From NCBI GenBank assembly GCA_047495785.1, contig JBLDXI010000019.1:2790001-2854000 (forward strand): DNA of 64,000 bases, written 5' to 3'. This DNA comes from Lepidodermella squamata (taxonomy: Eukaryota; Gastrotricha). The notes below the pieces were generated by a model that was given only the letters and a program-made list of their open reading frames with translations, searched no databases and had not been told where the DNA came from. Position 1 is the stretch's first letter. Each line of letters starts with the position of its first letter. The translations under genes were made by a program, and so were the position numbers. This document shows positions 45,562 to 56,891 of the stretch, in pieces.

Positions 45562-48166
45562 TTAGGATATAAGACCAGATTGACGCATTGCTTCTTGTCC
45601 AGTGAAGTGAGCGTTAACCTCGGCTTGTGTCATGGCGAAAGGACAGGCTAGGACCTCGTCGATGTGACCACGGAAATCGCCCAAGCGCCCATCTGAAATG
45701 GGAAAATTATTCAATATTTGAAGGCGAAAGTAAAGTACAGAGAGAGGAAAGGAAAGGAAAGGAAAGGAAAGGAAAGGAAAGGAAAGGAAAGGAAAGGAAA
45801 GGAAAGGAAAGGAAAGGAAAGGAAAGGAAAGGAAAGGAAAGGAAAGGAAAGGAAAGGAAAGGAAAAGGAAAGGAAAGGAAAGGAAAGGAAAGGAAAGGAA
45901 AGGTTAGGAAATTAGGGGAACATATTTGGAAGTAAGAAAAGCAATCGACAGCGAAGTAAAGGAATTGATAACGGGCTTTCAAAGGGAAATCAGTGAAAGG
46001 ATGAAACATGGGGAGAACCTAATGAAAAATAAACTCGTTGACCATACCTGTACCAACCACAAATCTGTTCAGGGTTGAGCGAACGAAACCAGCTGCAGGC
46101 ACTTTACTCATCAACATCTGAAAAGTATCACAAATGCTATATACCGTATATAAGTAGGCCATCATTTCAGACTCACGTTGTTAACGTAAAGCGTGACATA
46201 GGCGCTGTCGTAAACTGCGCAAACTTGATTGAACCCGAAAACAGCGTGGAAGTTGACGGAGCTGTTGAGACTGGCTACGTTTTCAGGGTGTTCAAACGCC
46301 ATTTTCACATCGATTTGATCATTAGGCGCCACGGCCATGCTGATCGAAAAATCGAGGTTGTTGCCTTGAAGACGGTTCGAGAAAAGCCCAGCAACGCTCT
46401 CGCATGCGAAAGGATCGCGGCTTGAATGGTCAGAATTAGGATCAGCAGCACACCTAAACAAGATTTTCAGATATTTCAAAACTTAATGGCAAGAAAACCT
46501 ACTGGAAGAAGAGACAAAATGAAGCTGAATCTTGGAAATCGACTTGCGACAGGTGCGGGATCTCCAAACGACCGCCGTGTGTGCTCAATGAACCGGGACC
46601 ACGAGCCGCAAAGTGGCGCGCCAACTCGGCGTCATCGTGCAAAAACGTCACTTGATTCGCGTTCGATTTATCGTCGAAATCTTCATCAAACGGCAGGTAC
46701 AACACGCATTGACGATTTTCAGTGCTCGTAATGGCGGGTTTAGCATGCTTTTGGCTTGGAATTGCCGCCTCTTTACGGCAACGGCATGATCGGACATCGA
46801 AACGAAGACCCTCCTCGCAGTTTGCGCTGAACATATGGCGGTAAGGCTGGGATAGGATGTTGGTAGTTTCGAGGCGTTTCGATACCGAGACTACGATGAA
46901 GATGTCTGGGTGGTGGGGTGAGACCTGGAGGATGTTGCCGAACTGGTCTTCGCAGTGGGTTGTGTTGTGAGGAGCGTCTTCGAAGGCGTAGTGCTCCAGA
47001 GCTACAGGCTTAACTCGGCCATAGATCGGGTCGAATTTTTCAGGCTAAAGAAAAATTCAGGGATTAGAATCTTCCAAGACTTGAGAAATGTCCCAAATAA
47101 TGGTATGAAACTGGTGAAATTTGTAAAAAATTCAGTAAAAACCGGAAAATAACGAAAAATCGGGCTTTTCGAATATTTTTGGGGTTTAGGTCACGATGGG
47201 TTTTCTTCGGTATATTAAAGATTTGAATTGTAGATTAGTATGAAAAATCTTGAAGATTCCATAAATACCCGGAAAATACCGAAAAATACTGAATTGCCGG
47301 GTTTTTTCGGGTTTTAAGTTCTATTTGGTTTTCTTTGATGAATTATATTTTATTGAAGAAATTGCACTCACCGGGGGATTAGGAAGAGTGCATTTATCGA
47401 TGCAGGGTGTCTGAGTGTCTGATGGAACGCAGTCGCAGCGATCAGCGTCGAATTTGTAGTAGCGCGGGCAGCAGTGGCCGAACGACATAGCCTCGTGGCA
47501 TCGGTAGAATTTTGCGCAGTTTCGAGCCACGGCGTAGCACCCGTGGGCCGCGACAGTTCCGTTGCGGCACTGGTCCATGCAGAGTGCCCCTGCGGACTCG
47601 GGCAGGCACTGAACTGCGTCGGGTGACCAGAAGTGGCGCGGTGGGCAGTGATGCTTAACGCCGACTGCGTGGGTCGCGTTCGCAAAGTAACATCTACACA
47701 ATTAAAATTCAACAAAAAAATGAAATTTTAATTGAAAATAAAAGATTGAATAAATTAAAACTAAGCAATTAAAGAAATTGCAAATCGATTTTTTTAATTC
47801 ACGACCCATCGAAAATCAATCAATTTGAAATCAAAAGAAAATTGCTCACTGAAACTGATTTTTCAAAAGTTTTTTAAATAATTTTCAAATTTTCAAATTT
47901 TCGAAGAATAATTGAATTACTTGTCAATATTATTGCGGTGTTTCTAGATATTTTATTATATAATACCTGTAATAAGTGTGACAATCTTCCGGATTCGCGT
48001 ACACGTCCTTTGCATTTCGATGGCGAATACGGCTGAGGCATAAAGCCGCCCCAGCTCTCACCTCAGCCTCGTCTACTTCACCTGTATACGGCGAGTAAGG
48101 AGGCGGTGCGGCGAATACGACAGCTAAAAGACCTGAGGCTAAACTGAGGCCTAGTAATGACACCAT
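45562..48166 (-). CDS. Secreted Pif-like protein: chitin-binding type 2 and LamG
   Basis: 513 aa, model complement(45562..45692, 46048..46117, 46177..46453, 46503..47044, 47372..47693, 47967..48166). Signal peptide (LLGLSLASGLLAVVFAAPP). Two chitin-binding type 2 domains follow (about residues 35-100: DCHTYYRCYF...CPPRHFWSPDAVQC; 105-165: CAKFYRCHEAMSFGHCCPRY). A spacer with EKFDPIYGRVKP leads to a Cys motif, and then a LamG domain begins (CVLYLPFDEDFDD) and ends GRLGDFRGHIDEVLACPF. This order matches Pif/BMSP-type biomineral matrix proteins after their VWA part, which is absent here. It should bind chitin in a cuticle, shell or lining and bridge it to another partner through LamG. Confidence 0.85.
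45746..45902. repeat. (GGAAA)n microsatellite, about 31 units
   Basis: Nearly perfect pentamer array with one extra A near 45865, inside the last intron of the Pif-like gene (45693-46047). On the transcript it is a (TTTCC)n pyrimidine tract. Confidence 0.97.
47100..47345. repeat. Imperfect tandem duplication in intron of the Pif-like gene
   Basis: Units of about 145 bp: ACCGGAAAATAACGAAAAAT...GGTTTTCTT and CCCGGAAAATACCGAAAAAT...GGTTTTCTT. The CCGGAAAATACCGAAAA core is related to the dispersed repeat in the GST region. Confidence 0.6.
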
Positions 48167-48840
48167 TTTTAAAGTTTCTCAAAAGTTATTTTTGTTAATT
48201 TGGAAAAAATAAGTTACGGGGTGAGGTGAAAAAATGAATGAAACGGCACGAGCTGAAAAAAATACGCCAAATGTCAAGGTTCACGATGAAACTCGTGCCA
48301 TTACGCAATCGAGAAATCGATTATTTTACGTAAACCGATTAAATTTCAAAAAAATTTTGATCGAAAAAGTCGCTTCCATACATTGAGATGAGCGTGAGAA
48401 GTTTCAGGTGAAAGTTCCACTGTTGGTGACAAATTTGAATAATTCAATTGTTCGTGAAAACTGAATTCATCGTTGAAATAAACTGGGTATTTTAACAAAT
48501 TAGGTCACATGGCTAATTTTGCTCATGACCCCATTTTTATCAGTCTAATTCGAACAGATGAATTCCATCAATTCTAAAAATTTTATTTTAGAGTTTTTCA
48601 TCAATAAAAAATTCATCTTCGCATCTAGAGAAAAAGCATGAAACTGACATAAAAATGAAACGAATTTTTCGCGAATTAGGAACATTTTATTGCGATTTTT
48701 GTTTTGAAAATTAGGTGTGATTTTATAAGAAATGGATGACCGGAATTCTTCTTGACTGATTACTCCATGCATTCAAAAAATGTGATATTTCTGCGAAGTT
48801 TTCCAGCCATATAGATTTTCAAAGTTGATATCGCCGATTT
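48167..48840. other. Intergenic
   Basis: AT-rich; nothing supported. Confidence 0.4.
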
Positions 48841-49822
48841 CTATTTCGTGTTGAAGAATGGTTTCGCAATGGTGCGAATGTACTCGCCAGGGCTGAACAA
48901 CACCGGCGGCCCGTCTTTCGGCTGAATCGGGTTGTAGTTGGCGAAGCCGAATCGCGGCAGGGCCTGTTTGAAGTCGGGCGACTGATGCATCTTCCACGCC
49001 ATGTCCTGCGTGTGCGTGTAACGCGCCCTCATCAGCCAGTAATAATCCTCGGCGTGCGCGGCTCGCGCGTACTCGTACTTCAACTTATCGTCGTACTCGT
49101 TGCCGTCGTAGAAACCAGACTAGAAACAGACAATAATAAAATATTTAAACATTTTCAAGGCTTAAGGCAAGAATCTGATGCGACCAAATTCCTACGAATA
49201 AATAAATTAAAAATCGAAAAAATTCGATTAATTTAAAATTTAAAATTCGTGAGACATATCCATAATTAATATTTGATAATCAAACGAATTCCGAAAAAAT
49301 TTTAGATTTTTTTGTGAAGATTTACATTTGAGAACATTTTCGATTTGGATGCGTGCCAAGAGGACAATCGACAATCTAAAATTGGGGTTCCCGGAATAAA
49401 CGTGAGGGTCCAGAACTAATTATTCCGAAACTGGTTTTTCGAAGTTCCCTTTTTAAAAATTTGTCAAACCCGATATGGATCCGTAATTAAAGTCATAGTT
49501 GAGTTTTCGTTATTCTGTCAATTTTTTTCGATTTCGACGAATCAAAATTTCAAGAGCTTCAATTATTAAATTTTACCGGAAAATATCTCGCCATAATTTG
49601 CTCTGGCGTTGGCGTTGGTATATTAGGATGCACCATGGGCATAGGCGTGCCGAAGGTTGGCGGTAGTCTAGGCATGAATTCCCACGCTTTAGGCGCGCCG
49701 TGGGCGTAGAACATGGGCGCTTTCATTTGCTCAAATTCGTTTATCGACGCCTCAGTCATCGCATCGTCATCTTCTTCAGGGCCATCGGGACCAATAACAC
49801 CCGGCTTCGGAATTACAGCCAT
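48841..49822 (-). CDS. Small uncharacterised Met/Pro/Tyr-rich protein
   Basis: 174 aa, model complement(48841..49119, 49577..49822), joined in phase 0. Acidic head (PDGPEEDDDAMTEASINEFE), then PRLPPTFGTPMPMVHPNIPT, then an aromatic stretch (YDDKLKYEYARAAHAEDYYW) and a C-terminal FGFANYNPIQPKDGPPVLFS. No signal peptide and no known domain. The central YEYARAAHAEDYYWLMRARY is helix-prone like the matching part of the protein at 44285-45226, so the two may be distant relatives; I could not align them with confidence. An additional 5' exon is possible. Confidence 0.55.
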
Positions 49823-50326
49823 TACAAAAATATTTCAAAAAATCCTGATAATCCGCGAAAATTCAACAAATTCAGCAAGAAAATAGGTGAATATTAGTAA
49901 AAGTTGAAAAAATGTCAGTCTTCGAGTACTGATGAATGAAAATAGGAAAAATAAGCTCACTGAATTGATGACAGAGTTGGGAAAGAATAGGATATGTACC
50001 TATTGCTTATGGAAACATCGATGAAAAGAAAAATATGAATGCACTGGTTGAATCGACGTCATTCCCCTATTCACGTTAAAACAGACCATTGATACTTTCG
50101 CGATGAACCGAGTAAAAGCTAGAATGCGGCATAGCAAGAAAAAAATGAGAAACACACCCGATAGGCTGAACTTTCTCCTGCCAAAAATTAATTCAAATTG
50201 GAATTTTTCGGCAAATCCTCTTTCCATCGCCAATAGAAGCTATCATATATATTATCCAATTTAACAATAATTTCCGAAAAATTTAATTTTTTTCTGAATT
50301 TCCTGAATTTTTCAATATTTTTTTAG
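49823..50326. other. Divergent intergenic region
   Basis: Lies between the 5' ends of two divergent small genes. No clear TATA box or repeat seen. Confidence 0.45.
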
Positions 50327-51352
50327 ATGGGCAACAGCAAAGGGAAAAATTTACCGCCAACCGTTCGATTTGTGAATACGCAAGGTCAGCAGTATTATTC
50401 GCCGAATAATAACGGCCAAGTTCGCAATCCAAATACGCCCGATGATTACGATGATGACGACGGCGATGAAATGCGGCGGTACCAGGAGACGATGGCGCGA
50501 AAGCGGACGGTCGACTACCCGCCGTACGCGCTGATGGGTGCGCACTACAACCAGCAGTTGGTTGCGCAACAGGAATACGCCATGGGATATCCGCAACGAG
50601 GCGCGCTAAGTTCGATTCCAAATGGCGACTATGCTCAACAGGTTTGATTACATTAACTAATTAAAATATTTGCATAAAAAAATTAAATAGCAAATAATTA
50701 TGCGACTTATTTGAAAGTTTGCATTAAGCGAATACTTCGAATTTTTATTCATAAATTATGGGTACAATATTGTTAATTTTAAAATGTTGAAAATGTCAGA
50801 ATTCTCAAATCAAACAAAGTTGAAAAAAAATTAAAGTAAAATTTTGAAATTTGAAATTAAAATGGGAAATGAAATATTTCCTAATTTAGAGGATTTATCT
50901 GTGACATTTATTTTTCAAATTAGGTGCAAAATTACTACGCGAATTTGTACAAAGCAATGGGGCAGCAACCACCGATGAACTATCCGGCGGCTGGATATCC
51001 GGGTTACGGCTACGGTGCGATGCCTTACGGTGCGAATCCTTACGCAATGATGGGAGGCATGGGTGGTATGGGTGGCATGCTACCGGGCGGTATGATGATG
51101 AACGGCGGAAAGCCTATCGGCGACGGCTCAATGGTAAACTATTCGAACACGAGAACTTTAACTATCAGTAATTGACATTAATTCATCAATTCGTTTTCTC
51201 AATAGGTCATGTACGAAACAGCAGATCCTTACGATGACCCGCTTCAGAAGCCACACTGGCACCGGCGAAACCGGCCTGAAAGCGGCTACGCTGTTAACAT
51301 CGTCAAAATGAACCCAGCCGGAACTATGCAAGAGAGGCCGAATCAGTTTTAA
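50327..51352 (+). CDS. Small Gly/Met/Tyr-rich protein, possible N-myristoylation
   Basis: 223 aa, model join(50327..50641, 50924..51133, 51206..51352), all phase 0. Starts MGNSKGKN, a Gly2 context like that of myristoylated recoverin-type proteins. An acidic run (DDYDDDDGDEM), a Tyr/Gln-rich part, then YPGYGYGAMPYGANPYAMMG and GGMGGMGGMLPGGMMMNGG follow; the end is basic (KPHWHRRNRPES). There is no secretion signal. The Gly-Tyr and Gly-Met repeats make a disordered, possibly phase-separating or adhesive protein. Family unknown. Confidence 0.65.
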
Positions 51353-51615
51353 CATCATATTATTTTTATTCCCTTTTATGAGTTCTTAATTTGAATATAT
51401 AGAATATATAGAGTTTTCATGATGAATATCTGAACTCTCGAAAAATGTATAAAAATTTTGTTTTTATTCGTAACTGTCGCATTTTAACGTAACATCCAAT
51501 AGAAGAGGGTATGGGACAAAACTTAAGAATCACTCAAAGCTCGTAACTAAAGGTTATTGAAAAGATAAACCATCTATCCTGTTGAGTTAAATTCTTGCCA
51601 AACAAAGTTTTCCTA
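51353..51615. other. Convergent intergenic region
   Basis: 263 nt between the stops of two convergent genes; no feature beyond AT-rich sequence. Confidence 0.5.
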
Positions 51616-54600
51616 CTACGGTAACTTGGCGCGCCACGGCCGAGCATTGAACATGTTGCTGTAGAGCTGCTTTCCTTGTGGGACAGGCCCGAGGGGTAGA
51701 GGTTTCTGTTGGCCGAACATCAACACCGGCTGTTTCGCCGGGATCCCCATCTCCATAAGGGGAGCTTTCGCCTTAGGCATCGGCATAGTTGTAAGCTTCG
51801 GCATAGTTATAGGCATTGGCATCGGCATTTGCATGACGGGGGGCTTGTACAAAGCATTTCTCTGCGAAACCTTGCTGAACGTGTTATCGTAGTACGGGTT
51901 GTTCTTGTCCCACTTGTCAAGCGTCAACCCAACAGGGGTAGAAGCCCTTCTCAACTCTTCATCGTGTTCCGGTTCAGGATCGATCTTTTCTTGAGCAGCT
52001 TTCTTTCGACACAAGAAATAGCAAGCTACGCCGACTATGATAGCTAAAGCAACAGCTCCGCCAACAGACCCGCCGATGATGATTGCAAGGTCTGGTGATG
52101 AGTTTGAAGCGACCGTGCTGTTACCTGTCGCAGTAGCTGAGAGGTCTTCACTGGGGCACGGGCTGACAGTTGGCAGGCACGATGAAAAGAACATCTCTCC
52201 GCCTATCTCAGCCAACATCATTGACATGAAATCAGGATCGGCCATAGCTGCTTGAAAGTCACTTTGCCCAATTGAAGCTGGCTCGGTTGCAGCTCGTTTC
52301 CGACGCTTCGCATTCACCGTACCGCCTGCATCGCAAAACTTCTTAGTTGCCGTTGTGCTGATTACGTAGGTGATCCTGAAACAGCATCCCTTCTCAGTTT
52401 TCGACGTGTTGGCGTAGTTCGAATCTATGATATCATCAGTGCTGCTGTAGTTGAGGTTCACCGCTTGCTTCTTTGTGTATCCAGGACAGCATATCGAGTA
52501 GTTGGCGGCACAAGCTGAATTCAGTTTCTTGGCGACATTACTTTTGATGATTCGGCGGATCTTCATGTAGTCATCAATCTTAGGCACAGGCTTGTAGAGC
52601 AGATCGACACCCTTCGACTGTTCATCACTTGATGCCGAACAGCGATTCGGGTTGTCGCATTGTTGGTACTCTTTGGACCCGTCAGATTTCAGTCGCCATT
52701 GAACTCCGATGCTGCAAGTCGATGAGCAGGCGGACCACGATGAGTTTGAGAGACTGCTCGAAGGTGCGAACCAAGCGTTTAGATATCGATCGCCTTCTGT
52801 TAGTTTATCAGCGGTAACCGATGCCAAATCGGCGATGGAGACTAGAACGAATGCGGGGGATGTTGTTGTTGTTGAATTCGAAGTTTTAGCTTTTGTTGTA
52901 GTAGGTTGATTTGTCGCTTGGTTACCCGCCGTGGTTTGAGTGCTTTGCAGCTGCGTTGTTGCTGATTGATTCGTGTCAACGCTTGTCGAAACTCCCACAG
53001 ATACAACACTCGACTGCGGGGCTGCCGAAGCCGTGGATGCTAACCCAGAAATAGAAGAACTCGGCGTTGCGGCTGCTGAAGTAGCTGTAGTGATTGAAGC
53101 TGACGTAGCTTGGCTCGAAGTTGATTCGGAAGCACGTATCGTCCCTGAATTTGTTGAACTTGTAACTGATGTCGGTGCCGCAGTCGATGTAGATTCTGAC
53201 ATGGATACAACTGAGGTCGATGTCGTTGAAGGAGAGTGAGTGCTTGTAGAAGTTGACTGCTCGGTTAGAGTTGAGCTTTCGGTTATAGTCGGTGTCATCG
53301 TAGTCGAAACATCAGACGAGGTGCTATCTGTTAGCGTGGTAGTTATCGTCGATGTTGAATCTTCAGCTGTAGAAAAAGTTGTATCACTCCCAGTAGTACC
53401 AGTAGACGAATCTACCGAAAAGTGGTTCTTTCTTCATCACGTTACTTATCATTAAGCGATATTTTACCGGTAATTGTGGATTCTGGGGTAGTTTCCGAGG
53501 TTGTTTCTTCTAGAAAATTCATCACTACAGCGAACTAGGTTTCAGTTTAATATTTCTTACCAGTAGTTGTTTCTTCACTTGTAGTCGTAGTTTCAGGCTC
53601 GGCTGAGCTCGTATCTAAACATATTCCAAAATAACGTTGGAAACAGCTCAATGAAACAACGATTACCGATGGTCTGTGTTTCAGTAGTTGTCTCAGTGGT
53701 AGATGTTGACGGTAATTCCGTAGTTGAAGTAGAGTCTGAAAGAATCGCCTTAGATAGTGAACAAAAATTCAAAAAAATATTCAAACCACTCGTCGTATCT
53801 TCCAAGGTTGTAGTAGTCTCTCCAGCTGTTGTTGTTTCAGTAGTATCAACAGAGCTTGTGTCTACACAAAAGGAAACCTTTCAAACCTTAAATAGTACAT
53901 TTAACCGACTTTACCACTTGTAGTCGTTTCTTCAGTTGTAGTCGTTTCAGTAGACTCAGAAAGAGTCGTAGATTCAGTAGGAGACAGCTGCCAAAAGTCG
54001 AATCTTGTAAGTCGGATATTTCCTAAATAAGGAAAATACAGGCGTGAAGGGATTTTACTCAGCTCAAAATGCACCCAAGCCGCCGTTATCAGCAAGCCAT
54101 CTAGCCTTAGCTGATCCGGAAGCGATTGCCGCCCCAGCTCCAGGGAGATAATACTCGTCGAAACATATCAAGGCTGGGTCTGCCGGGTTGAACGGTAAAG
54201 GAGCAATGGCCACCTGGAATGAATTAGGAACGAGTTACTGATTGATACACTCACAATGCACCACAAGGTGCACCGTGCAGCTAAACTCCCAAATAACCTA
54301 CTATCGATAATTAATTCGTCAACAGATTTGACATAGAATGTACTTGACATTTTTTTGTCTTTTTTGATCTTGGCACCACCTACACCCCCTCACTTTTCTT
54401 CCTCGCATTGTCGCGAATTGTCGCGAAATCAATAGTGAAAGGTATAACGCACTGTCAAAGAGTCATAGCTCAGCTGAATGAATAATCGAAAGGAGGCGTC
54501 GCCTGCAGGGGTTGAGAAAAGGTCTGGTGAATCGCATCGTGGGTTTGATATTACGTCCATTGATAGCATTCGAACTTCCCCAGTGGCCCCACTAGTCACC

Positions 54601-55329
54601 GAAGCCATGACCCGGCCGTTGTAGCTTAACTCAATCCAAACAGCCAGACCTGTTAGTCCATTAGGGGTTAGCTCTGTTGGACCTGAATCAAAGTAACTCT
54701 TCATGAACACGTATGAGAGTTGAATAAATCTCTTGTTTACCGAATGTATTTCCGTATTCGGTCGAGGATAAACTGAACCCAACGAGACCGGTGGATGATG
54801 CGTCGTAGATATACGTTGAACTGAGGTCCATTTCAACTCTGAAATTGCTATCCGTGCTATCCAAAAACTGAATAACATTGACTACATTTAGGTACTTCAA
54901 AAAGTATTGTGCTTCCATCGATTCAAGCTCAGAAAAAGGAATATTTCAATGAAAAAAGCTAAAACATTCTCATGTTACGTGAGATTTCGGAAAAGAAAAA
55001 CCGTTGGAAAATTAGGAAAATTTACTGTGTAGTAATGAAGTCGTCCATTTTCGTATCCAACATTCGAACTAGTTATTTCGATGACCGAATCATTGTGAGA
55101 TGACACTTCGTATGTGCTGAAAGTCGAGGAATTCGAACTGGCTGCTGTGAACGATGCACCAACTCTATAGGTAACTGGACCCGAGTAAAGTGCGGGCAGT
55201 GGGAGCGATGACGAACTGACGACTTGCCCCAGGGCTAAGGAAAAGGCATTTATCTATGATTTTCTGAATGATAACGTCGAGCTTACCCAATTGTGGCAAG
55301 ATTGCCAGAGCTAGAAGGAGTTTAAGCAT
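51616..55329 (-). CDS. Type I membrane mucin-like protein 1 (conserved Cys module, furin-like site, NPYY tail)
   Basis: 962 aa, model complement(51616..53411, 53468..53509, 53561..53614, 53667..53735, 53790..53861, 53915..54022, 54075..54213, 54453..54682, 54741..54867, 55026..55234, 55287..55329). Signal peptide LKLLLALAILPQLA. One copy of an ectodomain module (residues about 20-265; GPVTYRVGASF, GLTGLAVWIEL, SFRLFIQLSYDSLT). A Ser/Thr mucin region built from five short exons and the start of the last follows. Then a Cys-rich domain opens with a thrombospondin-1-like WSACSSTCSIGVQWR and includes CAANYSICCPGYTKK and KGCCFRITYVI. A polybasic site AKRRKRAAT is next, then about 65 residues, one helix (IIIGGSVGGAVALAIIVGVA) and a 125-residue tail with RRASTPVG, NPYYDNTF and SNMFNA. 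Likely cleaved and shed or kept as a heterodimer. Family unknown to me. Confidence 0.85.
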
Positions 55330-56891
55330 TTTGATTTGTAAAACATGTTCAACGCATTATGTGGCATCTCTACCAGCAAAATAAGGTAGGTGGCTTGTTT
55401 CCCCCGTGCTGCTGAATTATTCAGAGGGCTGCGATCTAGAGTTTTCAGATGCATATGAAAGTATCGCTAATGGCTAACAGCCGTTGTTTGTTTCCTGAGG
55501 TTGCGAAAATAGAACCAAGGCTCGTGTCCAAAATCGAAAATTGCGTAGGGCCTATTGCTCGGACTATGATAGAACTTCATCTTAGGAAAACATGTCCAAA
55601 ATATTGATTTGAAGTCGTATTCGCATATCCAGGATCCAGGAGGTTCGGGCCCTCGTATCTCAGTCTTAATGAATGTTCTTAGATATTAAATTTCGTTGCC
55701 CAGCCCTCACAGCCTGTACTCTTAGGAAGGCATTTACGCTATAAGGCCAACTCAGCACTCATAACACCTTTCGAGTGAATAAGCCCAGACATCACTGACG
55801 TGTGAAGGCGGGGTTGCTAATGTGCGATTTGTCGCGATGAACTTACGCCTTAGCGAGGGACCAAGAACTCGTTCAAGAACAAGCGGCAGTTGTACGCACT
55901 GACAATTCGAGCTTGTCGTTGGACTTATTGAAGACCGAATTTTACTTATTATTTGAAACATTCCAATGCGGCAGAATGTTGTCTTCTGACGAATTCCGTT
56001 CATAAACGGATTAATAATTGTGACTTTGTGGTGGGCTTTGTGCGTAAGCTGTGCGTAGTCAAGACGGGCAGGCCGATTGAAAATTGAACGTGGATTCCCT
56101 GTCGGGGAAACATCAAAACTTGACCAGGCACTACTCTATGATATTTTATTGAGAATGAATCGAACAATGATCATTGGAATTCAAGGCCTTATATAAGCGA
56201 TACAAAGTCGAACACGCGATCACTTCCTAATTAGCTATCACATGAGACGCCCAATATTGTTCTTCGTCATTGCGTAGATGCCAGCCGCCAACTGGCACAT
56301 AGCGCCCCAGCCTGCCGAAAAATGAAATACGACATGTAATGAAACTGAAAACGACTGATAGCATCACCGCAATAAGCTTTATTTTCAGGTATTAAAACCG
56401 TCACAAATGCGTTGAAATTTTTTGTCGTTGAAATTAACAAAGAATAAATGAGTAATAAGATCAATAAAAGTTACAAATATAGCATTCGTTTCAAAAATAT
56501 AGATCGAGTACATGTGCTCATGCAATATTTTTTGATACAGCACTCGTAAATCGTCTATATCTGAACTCGCCGTACTCGATTTGCTCATCTCCACTCGTCT
56601 TCGACTCGTTCCGAATCGTAAATCTCGGCCGGCTCCGTTCAGATATAGACTCTTTACTCGTGCTATATCAGACTAATATAAGTTACATGCACTTGGTAGT
56701 AGCAAGAGTAGAAAGAGGAATAGGTTCTAAGTGGAATATAATAAATTAATGGATCTAACAGTCCACTATAATGTTACATGTTACAGAAACTTTAAATCTC
56801 AAGGTTACAATAATTGTATAATAGAAAGCAGAATATGAGAAAATGTCGAATTAACAAGTTGTAGTTATAACAGCATAAGTATGACTTCGAA
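55330..56891. other. Intergenic between the two mucin-like genes
   Basis: About 1.5 kb without a supported gene. 56520-56670 is rich in ACTCGT/TCGTA words. Promoter of gene 1 and 3' flank of gene 2. Confidence 0.45.

Noticed and set aside
45627-46009. Long open frames on both strands rich in KGKER or FPFLS repeats
   Set aside because: They are translations of the (GGAAA)n microsatellite inside an intron.
52973-53455. Plus-strand frames rich in Val, Glu and Asp opposite the mucin exon
   Set aside because: Antisense shadow of Ser/Thr-rich coding sequence; no independent gene signal. The same holds at 58114-58701.
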